Origin: Herbinix hemicellulosilytica
GTDB taxonomy: Bacteria; Bacillota; Clostridia; Lachnospirales; Lachnospiraceae
Reading direction: 5' to 3'
Assembly (NCBI RefSeq): GCF_002904165.1
Contig: NZ_CVTD020000017.1
Coordinates: forward strand, 124,001 to 188,000
Length of the DNA stretch: 64,000 nucleotides
The position numbers and the translations under genes are program-made. The notes beneath the pieces were generated by a model. The model was not told the DNA's origin. It searched no databases and saw nothing but the letters and a program-made list of their open reading frames with translations. Every line of letters starts with the position of its first letter. Position 1 is the stretch's first letter. Below are positions 53,581-61,087 of this stretch, piece by piece.

Positions 53581-53595
53581 CTAACCTATGGTTAG
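53581..53595. promoter_or_regulatory. Distal repressor operator
   Basis: CTAACC-TAT-GGTTAG, a perfect 6-3-6 palindrome with the same core (TAACC-N3-GGTTA) as the operators in the main switch 270 bp away. It lies just downstream of the Cro-like gene. Confidence 0.75.
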
Positions 53596-53612
53596 ATGCA
53601 GGGTAAAAAAAA

Positions 53613-53807
53613 TTATAATTCTGATATGTCTATATTTAGAGCAAGGCATATCTTTTTGATTTTTTCAAATGTTGGACGCTTTTTCCCGCTCTCATAATAA
53701 CTTATAGATGCTGGTGTAACACCTACTATTACTGCGAGCTCTTCCTGAGTAAGGCCCATTTTAATCCGTGCATTATAAATTTTCTTCCCAGCCTCGTGCC
53801 AATCCAT
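53613..53807 (-). CDS. Cro-like HTH regulator
   Basis: 64 residues from the ATG at 53807 (AGGTGA site), essentially one XRE helix-turn-helix (LTQEELAVIVGVTPASISYYESGKKRP). First gene of the leftward early operon, opposite the CI-like gene, so it probably acts as Cro. Confidence 0.87.
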   Translation of the reverse strand: MDWHEAGKKIYNARIKMGLTQEELAVIVGVTPASISYYESGKKRPTFEKIKKICLALNIDISEL

Positions 53808-53846
53808 AAATTCACCTCGCTTATACAAAAAATTACAAATACTCAG

Positions 53847-53875
53847 TTGACATTAACCGCTGGTTATGTTATAAT
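53847..53875 (+). promoter_or_regulatory. Rightward promoter for the repressor operon
   Basis: TTGACA (53847-53852), a 17-nt spacer, TATAAT (53870-53875): a full consensus promoter reading towards the CI-like gene. The operator TAACCGCTGGTTA (53854-53866) fills the spacer. It faces the leftward promoter. Confidence 0.9.
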
Positions 53876-53880
53876 TAACC

Positions 53881-53939
53881 TTGCTAGTGGTTGTTAATAA
53901 ATAACTTACCCAGCGGGTAATGTCTTAACCGTTGATTAA
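53881..53939. promoter_or_regulatory. Operator-like sites between the face-to-face promoters
   Basis: Three related dyads lie between the two start points: a degenerate TTGCTAGTGGTTG (53881-53893), TTACCC-AGC-GGGTAA (53906-53920) and TTAACC-GTT-GATTAA (53925-53939). They are variants of the TAACC-N3-GGTTA palindrome and probably bind CI-like and Cro-like proteins with different strength. Confidence 0.7.
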
Positions 53940-53968
53940 ATTATACTCTAACCAATGGTTAATGTCAA
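53940..53968 (-). promoter_or_regulatory. Leftward early promoter
   Basis: On the reverse strand TTGACA (53963-53968), a 17-nt spacer, TATAAT (53940-53945). The operator core TAACC-N3-GGTTA (53949-53961) lies at the same spacer position as in the rightward promoter. It drives the Cro-like gene and the early operon. Confidence 0.9.
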
Positions 53969-54008
53969 TACCCTTAGTTAATTATTTTAAAAAAGGAGAA
54001 TTGACATT

Positions 54009-54338
54009 ATGTTGGGTGATAAAATCAAAGTATTAAGAGAAGGAAAAAATGTTTCGCAAAAGGAACTCGCCCAAGCTATCGGCGTTTCAGATGTTATGAT
54101 ATCATTGTACGAACAGGGCAAAAAAAGCCCATCTCTTCCTACAATTGTAAAAATTGCAGACTATTTTAATGTTTCAACAGATTATTTATTAGGAACAAAA
54201 GCAGTAAATAATGACATACCTGAAAACATAATGGCTGCAGCTAGAAATTTATTAGAGTTACCAGAAGAAAACAGAAAATTAGCAATAGATATGATTAAAT
54301 ACATGTCCCAAAAAGGTAAAGAGGCAAAAGAAAAATGA
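54009..54338 (+). CDS. CI-like phage repressor
   Basis: 109 residues. An N-terminal XRE HTH (VSQKELAQAIGVSDVMISLYEQGKKSP) is followed by a short helical dimerisation region (NLLELPEENRKLAIDMIKYM). No LexA-type autocleavage domain, so induction probably works through the coupled ImmA-like protease. AAGGAG precedes the ATG; transcribed from the rightward promoter about 130 bp upstream. Confidence 0.9.
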   Translation: MLGDKIKVLREGKNVSQKELAQAIGVSDVMISLYEQGKKSPSLPTIVKIADYFNVSTDYLLGTKAVNNDIPENIMAAARNLLELPEENRKLAIDMIKYMSQKGKEAKEK

Positions 54339-55384
54339 AGATACCAAAGTATGCAAGGTATGATTATTGCGTTCAGATTGCTTATACTTTTTTAAATGAC
54401 TTTTCAATTTCTGATTATCCAGTCAATGTGTATGAAATAATTACTAAAATGAAATGGGGTCTATTAAAATATTCAGAGCTAGCTGATGAATTCAACTGTT
54501 CTATTAAGGATGTTATTAAATGCCTTGGAAGTGAAGATGGTTATACTATATATGATGGTTACAACTATACTATTGCATATAATGATATGAGAAAGCCTAA
54601 AAAAAGAATTATATTTACATTACTTCATGAAATAGGCCATATATATCTTAATCATCTAATAGATTTTGAGGCAACAAAATTATATAGGGGTTCTTTGACC
54701 AAAGAAGAATATAAAGTATTAGAAAACGAAAGTAATGCGTTTGCGCGAAATGTACTTACCCCAGCAGTAATAGTAAAAGATATGCACAATATAATGCCGC
54801 AAAAAATATCATTATTATTTGGCATAACTAAAAAAGCAGCTGAAACAAGAATTGATCTATTATATGATGATTTAAAATCAATACATATATGCGGAATAGA
54901 AGCTAAAGCCTTGAATGTATACAATAGATACTATTATAAAAGAGTTTGTAAGATCTGCGGTCATTATTTTATTATACCTAATGCAAAATTCTGCCCTGTT
55001 TGTGGCAGTAGTAAAACAATAAACAAAAGAGGCAATGATATGAAATATAAATCAATGGAAACTTATCAAAACAGAAAGCTTAAAATTTGTCCTAAATGCA
55101 ATAATGAAGAAACCAATATTGAAGGACTTTATTGCCAAATATGCGGAACTTTACTTGTTAATTATTGCGATGATAGAGAGTTTAAAAATTCTCTTCCTAC
55201 TGATTATACACCATGTGGATCTGAAGTTCCTACAAATGCAAGATTCTGTCCAAAATGTGGATCCAGAACTACGTTTTATAATGATGGTCTTTTAAAAGAT
55301 TGGAAAGAAGAAAAAGATGAACATGACGGTCTAGCATTATTAGGTATACCTGATGCTATAGACGAAGAGTTACCATTTCTTTAA
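54335..55384 (+). CDS. ImmA/IrrE-type metalloprotease with C-terminal zinc ribbons
   Basis: 349 residues. N-terminal ImmA domain with the metalloprotease motif LLHEIGHIYLNH (near 98). The C-terminal 150 residues hold two complete Cys4 zinc ribbons (CKICGHYF...CPVCGS; CPKCNNEE...CQICGT) and a third with only three cysteines (TPCGSEV...CPKCGS). ImmA proteins of ICEBs1-like elements cut the partner repressor to induce the element. The ATGA overlap with the repressor gene fits that pairing. Confidence 0.88.
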   Translation: MKIPKYARYDYCVQIAYTFLNDFSISDYPVNVYEIITKMKWGLLKYSELADEFNCSIKDVIKCLGSEDGYTIYDGYNYTIAYNDMRKPKKRIIFTLLHEIGHIYLNHLIDFEATKLYRGSLTKEEYKVLENESNAFARNVLTPAVIVKDMHNIMPQKISLLFGITKKAAETRIDLLYDDLKSIHICGIEAKALNVYNRYYYKRVCKICGHYFIIPNAKFCPVCGSSKTINKRGNDMKYKSMETYQNRKLKICPKCNNEETNIEGLYCQICGTLLVNYCDDREFKNSLPTDYTPCGSEVPTNARFCPKCGSRTTFYNDGLLKDWKEEKDEHDGLALLGIPDAIDEELPFL

Positions 55385-55399
55385 TATGGGGGTTTTTAA

Positions 55400-56986
55400 A
55401 TGAAGCTTATTTATGCAAGGCAATCTGTAGAAAAAAAGGACAGTATATCAATTGAAAGTCAAATCGAGAAATGTATAACGTTTTGTAATTATAACGGATG
55501 GGATTATAAAATTTTTAAAGATGCAGGATATTCAGGTAAAGATTTAAATCGCCCAGGTTTTATGGAAATGATGGAAGAAATAAAAGCTGGAAATGGTGAC
55601 ATGGTAATATGTTACCGACTTGATAGAATTAGTCGTTCTATTGCTGATTTTAGTAATTTAATTGTTGAATTTGAAAACTATAACGTTAAATTTGTTTCTG
55701 TTACGGAAAATTTTGATACATCGACACCGCTTGGCAGGGCTATGGTAAATATAATAATGACCTTTGCACAACTTGAAAGAGAGACAATAGCCGACCGTAT
55801 AACTGACAATTATTATTCCCGTACAAAATTAGGTCGCTGGGGAGGTGGACCTGCTCCTTATGGGTATAAACTCAAAAAAGTATCAGGACCTGACGGAAAG
55901 AGATTTACAATTTTAGAACCAGATGAGTATGAGGCAGAAATAGTTCGTAATATATATAATTGGTATCTTGAACCAGATGGTTCTGTTGGCAAAATCGTAA
56001 ATAAACTTAATGAACTCCAAATCCCTTCCAGGGGAGGTAGTGCTGGTGCAGCTGTATGGACCAGTAGGGTTGTATCTGAAATACTATGGAGACCGCTTTA
56101 TGCACCTAATGATATAAAAATCTATAATTATTTTAAAAATTTAAATGCTAATATTATTAATAACATCACAGAATTCGATGGCTTAAAATCAGTAAATTTA
56201 TATGGTAAAACAGAAAAAAATGCCGGAAAACACAAACGCTGCCGGAGTATAGATAAGCAATATTTTATAGTAAGTCCCCACAAACCTATTGTAGATAGTA
56301 ATACATGGTTATTAGTCCAAGCAAAGAAAAATGAAAAAAAGCGTCAGCCAGCAAGGAAAGGAACCGGCACAACATCCGTTTTTACAGGACTTATGAAATG
56401 TGGTGAATGCGGATACTCTGTTTCTACAGTATGTGACGGAAAAAACTACAGAGGATATATATGTAGCACAAAGAAGAATCGTGCTAAGGACTTGTGTTCT
56501 CTTCCAGTGATTTCACAACGGTATGCAGATCCAATTATTTTTTCTGATATTGCCCAACATTATTCTTCCGATGAGGTAAAACAAAAGATTATATCTGCTA
56601 AGCAGGAGTATAAGGCCAGTCCAAGTTATTTAGCAAAAAAGAATGCTATTGAGATGGAAATAACCCGTATAGATGCAGAAATAGATAATCTCCTTAATTC
56701 AATAGCCGAAGGCAATACTACTGTTAACAAATACATAAATAAAAAAATAGAAACTTTAGATGTTCATAAATCACAATTACTCTCAGAACTTAACGAATTA
56801 GAACTCGAAGAGCGCAGCTCAAGAAATAACATAGATGGATTGGAGGAAATTATTGATCAAATATCTTCATTGGAAGAAACCCTAAATTCAGGCGATTTCA
56901 ACAAGGTAAAGAATATGTGTAGAGTATTAGTTAAAAGTATTACATTTCATAAAGATAAAAGTATTGAAATTGAGTATTATATTTAG
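55400..56986 (+). CDS. Large serine recombinase (prophage integrase)
   Basis: 528 residues. N-terminal resolvase domain with the catalytic Ser9 (YARQS) and the YRLDRISRSIADF helix; Recombinase domain (about 160-300); zinc ribbon (CGECGYSV...CSTKKN) and a coiled-coil region before the C-terminus. It integrates and excises the prophage at attP/attB. The stop lies one base before the attR phage arm, the usual gene-to-att arrangement. Confidence 0.95.
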   Translation: MKLIYARQSVEKKDSISIESQIEKCITFCNYNGWDYKIFKDAGYSGKDLNRPGFMEMMEEIKAGNGDMVICYRLDRISRSIADFSNLIVEFENYNVKFVSVTENFDTSTPLGRAMVNIIMTFAQLERETIADRITDNYYSRTKLGRWGGGPAPYGYKLKKVSGPDGKRFTILEPDEYEAEIVRNIYNWYLEPDGSVGKIVNKLNELQIPSRGGSAGAAVWTSRVVSEILWRPLYAPNDIKIYNYFKNLNANIINNITEFDGLKSVNLYGKTEKNAGKHKRCRSIDKQYFIVSPHKPIVDSNTWLLVQAKKNEKKRQPARKGTGTTSVFTGLMKCGECGYSVSTVCDGKNYRGYICSTKKNRAKDLCSLPVISQRYADPIIFSDIAQHYSSDEVKQKIISAKQEYKASPSYLAKKNAIEMEITRIDAEIDNLLNSIAEGNTTVNKYINKKIETLDVHKSQLLSELNELELEERSSRNNIDGLEEIIDQISSLEETLNSGDFNKVKNMCRVLVKSITFHKDKSIEIEYYI

Positions 56987-56987
56987 A

Positions 56988-57011
56988 CTTTCTTTTTACG
57001 TCCAGTGTATC
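56988..57011. other. attR attachment site of the prophage
   Basis: Phage arm CTTTCTTTTTACGTCCAGTG (56988-57007), then the core ATC (57009-57011), then host deacetylase sequence. The arm matches the attL phage arm as an inverted repeat at 17 of 20 positions, which places the crossover at the central dinucleotide of the 6-bp centre. Confidence 0.88.
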
Positions 57012-57602
57012 CACATCCCACTGAATAGTGTAATATCCGCATTCTCTGGCTACTCCTACAACCATGTTATTGTAATCTCCGTATGGCGGGCGGAAAAGTT
57101 CCATCTCAATTCCGGTCAATTCTTTTACCCTGTTATGGGCTTTCATTATTTCTTCCTTGCACTGTTCTTTTGTCAGTTTTGTCATCTGTTTATGATTTTC
57201 ACTGTGATTTCCCAGATCATGGCCTGCCGCAGCTATTTTTTTAACATCTTCCGGATATTTTCTTACCCATTCACCGGTCATAAAAAATGTAACCTTTACA
57301 TTGTGTTTTTCTAGAATGTCCAAAATTCTCTGTGTGTCATCGTTACCCCAAGCAGCGTCAAAACTTAAAGCCACCTTATTTTCATCCGTTTCAACACTAT
57401 AGATAGGAAGGTCTCTTTTTTTACCGATATTAGACACTGTGATTGCATCCGGTAAAAATTTTATTCCCAGCCCGACAATAGCCAGAACCGTTAATACAAT
57501 AATACCTAATTTTACAAACAAAGTAATATCTGAGATGATTTTTTTCTCATCGTTATTAGTATTTTGATTGTCCTTAATATTATTTGTGTTTTGATTAACC
57601 AT
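57009..57602 (-). pseudogene. Polysaccharide deacetylase (NodB) gene interrupted by the prophage
   Basis: 198 host codons from the ATG at 57602: an N-terminal membrane anchor (about 27-50) and a CE4/NodB domain with SFDAAWGNDD (Asp), HSENHKQM (zinc His pair) and RPPYGDYN. It ends at the att core within the IQWDVD motif. The frame continues 22 codons into phage DNA before a stop, giving a protein without its last conserved motifs. Such proteins deacetylate peptidoglycan or chitin-like polymers, often in sporulation. Confidence 0.88.
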
Positions 57603-57779
57603 AGCTTCACCAATAATTATGTTATATCACTATAATATATTGGTGTTTTGGGGCAAATATGCGATAATGGCAAGCTTATATAGGTGTATAATTTTCACAT
57701 ATATGAATAAAAATATAGCAAAAAACAGATGCGCCAAGCTATGGTTGCTTATACTCAAATATAAATCTACATTTTATCC

Positions 57780-58412
57780 TTATTTGAAATATTTCTCAAT
57801 TACTTCATTGTATAGCGGAAACAGATAATTCAGTGGTTCGTCATCATAGTAGATATCAAAATCTGATTTCTCTGCTTTCCCGTCCTCAATCATTGCCATA
57901 ACTTCATCTGTCGGTATGGCAAATATGCCCTGATAATCGCCAACTGTCGAATATCCTCCCAGCATTTCTTCATATCTAAGTATCATAAGGTATTCTTCAC
58001 CTTGATTTAACGGTTTAACCGAGGATGATGTCACCAGTTGTTTTTTACCGTCAGATTTCGTCCATATGTAATACTCCTGCAACAATACCAGTTTATCTCC
58101 GACTTTTACGTCTCCCTTATATACTTTAGTTACTTCAACTTCCCATTTTGTATACCCGTATGTCGGCAATTCTTTTTGCAAAGCATAATCATATATAGTG
58201 TCAACTTCCTGACCGAGGTTTTCGCTTACAACAGCCTTTACAATTATAGTGGCCTGATCCTCTATTTGCTCAAGGTTTTCATAGTATGTTCTTTCTGACT
58301 GAAGACGTACAACCTCAATATCGGAAGGCATATCGGAATCTTTTTTGGTTTTACAAGAAACCAATACGAGCATTAATATCATACACATAATACATAAACC
58401 TATCTTTTTCAT
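57780..58412 (-). CDS. Lipoprotein of unknown function
   Basis: 210 residues. Signal peptide with lipobox LVLVSC (Cys about 20), so it is membrane-anchored on the outside. A beta-rich domain contains ATIIVKAVVSENLG and YKGDVKVGDKLVLLQEYY, and EEYLMILRYEE. No definite family. AAAAGGAG precedes the ATG. It may work with the protease encoded next to it. Confidence 0.75.
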   Translation of the reverse strand: MKKIGLCIMCMILMLVLVSCKTKKDSDMPSDIEVVRLQSERTYYENLEQIEDQATIIVKAVVSENLGQEVDTIYDYALQKELPTYGYTKWEVEVTKVYKGDVKVGDKLVLLQEYYIWTKSDGKKQLVTSSSVKPLNQGEEYLMILRYEEMLGGYSTVGDYQGIFAIPTDEVMAMIEDGKAEKSDFDIYYDDEPLNYLFPLYNEVIEKYFK

Positions 58413-58434
58413 TTACCAGCACTCCTTTTTAATA

Positions 58435-59058
58435 TTATTGACCCCATTTACTTATCAAATTTTGCCTATCCATTGTAGTCACTTCATCCGAGACACTTCC
58501 ACTGGAAGTCGGTGCTCCCGAATGCATAATAGAACGATATGGCAAAGTTGGATGTTTGAGAAGAAAGACATGACCAATTTCATGTCTTATTGTTTTTATT
58601 AAGTAGGTTTGATTGGATACATTAGGATTATCAAAAACACTCGAATTAGAATTTATCCTTATCGAACATCTATAAATTAAGTTTGAATCCATAGCAGTAT
58701 TACTGTCTATTAAATCTCCATTTATTGTATAAAAATATGTTTCACCAGGATGGTTATATGTCATTGGCCCTGCCTCTATCACAAAATGTTCTGCAGGCCT
58801 AGATGCAGGATATACAACAACTTGTGATACATACGCTTTATAGTCCCCGTTCCAATTAAAAGCTGCATTAATAAACGGACTTGAACCATATTTAGATATC
58901 GCTGAATAGTCCACATAGAATTTAAGTCCTGTTGTAGGTTGTACAGGTGCTGAAAGCACGTATCCACCTTTACCATAATCTGCTCCTGATAATAAAAGTG
59001 TATTTATTATAAGAAGTAACATTATGAATAACAGGAAAATACTTTTTCTTTTTTTCAT
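58435..59058 (-). CDS. Secreted metzincin-like metalloprotease
   Basis: 207 residues with an N-terminal signal peptide (KKRKSIFLLFIMLLLIINTL). The zinc motif IRHEIGHVFLLKH is of the HExxHxxxxxH kind, followed 10 residues later by SIMHSG, a Met-turn as in matrixins. The length suits a minimal matrixin domain. It probably cuts extracellular proteins. Upstream of the lipoprotein gene on the same strand, 22 bp away. Confidence 0.8.
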   Translation of the reverse strand: MKKRKSIFLLFIMLLLIINTLLLSGADYGKGGYVLSAPVQPTTGLKFYVDYSAISKYGSSPFINAAFNWNGDYKAYVSQVVVYPASRPAEHFVIEAGPMTYNHPGETYFYTINGDLIDSNTAMDSNLIYRCSIRINSNSSVFDNPNVSNQTYLIKTIRHEIGHVFLLKHPTLPYRSIMHSGAPTSSGSVSDEVTTMDRQNLISKWGQ

Positions 59059-59197
59059 CTAACTTACACCCCCATTATTATTTTATAACTATAATATATC
59101 CAATATTTGCTATTTGTCAATAAATGTAAGTCACTATGTATAAATAATATTTATTCACCCTTATATTGCGCTCATTCCCATACCAGCACACAAAAAA

Positions 59198-59227
59198 CCC
59201 ACATATACCTTTAAAGATATATGTGGG
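59198..59227 (-). terminator. Terminator of upp
   Basis: CCCACATAT / ATATGTGGG stem, followed on the reverse strand by TTTTTT, 20 bp after the upp stop. Confidence 0.85.
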
Positions 59228-59247
59228 ATTATATTCTAACCAAAATA

Positions 59248-59877
59248 TTATTTTGTGCCAAATAATCTGTCGCCTGCATCTCCAAGACCAGGATCTATAT
59301 AACAGTTTTGATTAACTTTTTCGTCGATTGCAGCACAGTAGATATTTACATCGGGATGCTCGGTGGCCAGTTTTTCTATACCGCTTCTGGCTGCCAAAAT
59401 GCTCATGATTTTAATATTTTTTACGCCTTTGTTCTTAATTATTCTTACTGCTGCAGATAATGAACCGCCTGATGCTATCATAGGTTCCAATATGATAACT
59501 TCTCTTTCGCTGATATCCTCAGGGAATTTACTGTAATACTCTACAGGCTGTAATGTATCATGATCACGATAAAGTCCGATATGTCCTATCTTTACGGAAG
59601 GAATTAAATTCTGTATACCTTCAACCATACCCAGACCTGCTCTAAGTACGGGAACTATACACAGTTTCTTGCCGGAAATTATCTTTGTTTTTGCAACCCC
59701 GATAGGTGTTTCAACCTGTATTTCCGTTAATGGCAAATCCCTGGTTACTTCATATGCCATGAGCATTGATATTTCACTCATAAGCTCACGAAACTCTTTA
59801 GTCCCCGTATTCTTATCTCTAAGATAAGAAATTTTATGCTGGATTAACGGATGATCAAAAACAAAAATATTTTTCAT
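59248..59877 (-). CDS. upp: Uracil phosphoribosyltransferase
   Basis: 209 residues, the family's usual length. It converts uracil and PRPP to UMP in pyrimidine salvage. Motifs: [16 protein letters not shown], the PRPP loop [14 protein letters not shown] and the C-terminal [13 protein letters not shown]. Only gene of its transcript, with a leader hairpin and its own terminator. Confidence 0.97.
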   Translation of the reverse strand: MKNIFVFDHPLIQHKISYLRDKNTGTKEFRELMSEISMLMAYEVTRDLPLTEIQVETPIGVAKTKIISGKKLCIVPVLRAGLGMVEGIQNLIPSVKIGHIGLYRDHDTLQPVEYYSKFPEDISEREVIILEPMIASGGSLSAAVRIIKNKGVKNIKIMSILAARSGIEKLATEHPDVNIYCAAIDEKVNQNCYIDPGLGDAGDRLFGTK

Positions 59878-59902
59878 CTGTAATTCTCCTTATTAAATTT
59901 TT

Positions 59903-59925
59903 TTGAACAAGTACGCCTTGTTCAA
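59903..59925 (-). promoter_or_regulatory. Leader hairpin of upp
   Basis: Perfect 9-bp inverted repeat TTGAACAAG / CTTGTTCAA around TACGC, 26-48 bp before the upp start codon. Possibly an operator or an attenuator. Confidence 0.5.
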
Positions 59926-60010
59926 TGTTCTCATAACATTATAAAATATTTTAAATATGGGTGCAATGAAAATTTTAATGTTTTTTTATATCAAAATTCT
60001 GTAAAATAAA

Positions 60011-60072
60011 AGCAATCTTACATTAATTAAGCGCCCCTTTATGCAGCCGTATTTAATAAATGTAAAATTGCT
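60011..60072 (-). terminator. Terminator of the small membrane protein gene
   Basis: Arms of about 21 nt (starting AGCAAT at 60011 and ending ATTGCT at 60072) pair with two mismatches and are followed on the reverse strand by TTTTATTTTAC. Confidence 0.75.
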
Positions 60073-60128
60073 CTATTAGTTTCCGATATATAAATATTTC
60101 TGTCCCCAACAGGTAAAAATTATTAATA

Positions 60129-60602
60129 TCATTCATCTTTTATATTATTTTTATTGTTTAATATAAGCCTGTCAAGGACTGCTTTGTAAACCAGTATAAG
60201 CTGGGCATCTACATAGCAGAATTTATTGGATATAAATTCATAAACCTTATATAAAAAGCTTATATTAACAAGTACTACTGATATAGTAGTAAGCTGCGGG
60301 TTCATATCTCTTAACAGCAGATATATAGTAGCCATAAGGTACACTAAAAAAGCAAAACCAAAGTTTTTGCTTATGCGAAATGCAAGAAGCATAGTGTCAT
60401 TTAATCTTTTATGCATCATTGATATGGAATTTATATCTCTGGACTTTAATTTTTCATACATATCATTGAATATGATCTGGCTGTCGTTTAACCGTTCATT
60501 TATATTACGTTTATCTATATTCTTTTTTATAAAAGATGAATAACGGTGATAATTAACTTCACCCAATTCCTTTCTTATTAACTTGCGAAAAACATTTGCC
60601 AT
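60129..60602 (-). CDS. Small membrane protein of unknown function
   Basis: 157 residues with two hydrophobic segments (about 77-96: FAFLVYLMATIYLLL; about 104-123: TTISVVLVNISFLYKVYEF). A basic N-terminal half with HRYSSFIKKNIDKRN. No known family. Confidence 0.65.
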   Translation of the reverse strand: MANVFRKLIRKELGEVNYHRYSSFIKKNIDKRNINERLNDSQIIFNDMYEKLKSRDINSISMMHKRLNDTMLLAFRISKNFGFAFLVYLMATIYLLLRDMNPQLTTISVVLVNISFLYKVYEFISNKFCYVDAQLILVYKAVLDRLILNNKNNIKDE

Positions 60603-61032
60603 AAGACCACCTGCTCCCTAAACTATTAAAGCCAAAAATTGATTTATCATAAATGTATGTTTGTTAATATTATTCACAGAGGACATAAATTAAAACTCTG
60701 CAATTGATGTAACCGTTTCCTTATAATTCAATTCGACAACAATTTCCTACAATATTTTTCATAATATTATATGACAAAATTTTAGAAAAAGCCACACCTT
60801 TATAAGCTACATACATATATATGATTTTCGTCAAAATTTCTTATAAATTTATAATAATCCAAAAATTTCAAATAAATTTATCTGACTGCCGTAAGAATAA
60901 CTTAAAATCACTAAATTTTCCCGTAGCAAGATAATGCATTATCATGCATATGCAAATTTTTTTGATTAATATTATAGTATTAAGGAAATTTTTTTAAGGA
61001 ACTCTCTTTTAATAAAACATTTTCAATAAAAA
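60603..61032. other. Long AT-rich intergenic region
   Basis: No gene is recognised. It includes a perfect 14-bp palindrome GATAATGCATTATC at 60930-60943, whose halves resemble a Fur half-site but with different spacing. Confidence 0.45.
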
Positions 61033-61057
61033 TAAAGCCTGTATAATAACAGGCCTT
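61033..61057 (-). terminator. Terminator of the aldehyde dehydrogenase gene
   Basis: AAGCCTGT / ACAGGCCTT hairpin, with TTTATTTTTATT after it on the reverse strand, 31 bp past the stop. Confidence 0.82.
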
Positions 61058-61087
61058 ATAAATCCGGCTTTGTCAAATTATATATAC

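Larger units (their letters stand above)
20452..57011. mobile_element. Complete siphovirus-like prophage, about 36.6 kb
   Basis: Bounded by attL and attR in a deacetylase gene. All modules are present: large serine integrase, immunity switch, replication, terminase, SPP1-like head, Gp15-type tail, fibre, holin and amidase. Early, structural and lysis genes run leftward on the reverse strand; the immunity and integration genes run rightward. I see no broken structural gene, so it looks potentially inducible. No tail sheath is seen, which fits a long non-contractile tail. Confidence 0.93.

Noticed and set aside
53854-53961. CRISPR-like repeats
   Set aside because: The repeated elements are short palindromes in promoters with irregular spacing and no cas genes; they are operators.
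56940-57008. C-terminal extension of the deacetylase frame into the prophage
   Set aside because: It is antisense to the integrase end and attP and only exists because of the insertion.
60930-60943. Fur-box-like palindrome GATAATGCATTATC
   Set aside because: Spacing differs from the Fur 7-1-7 pattern and no gene start lies near enough to be controlled.
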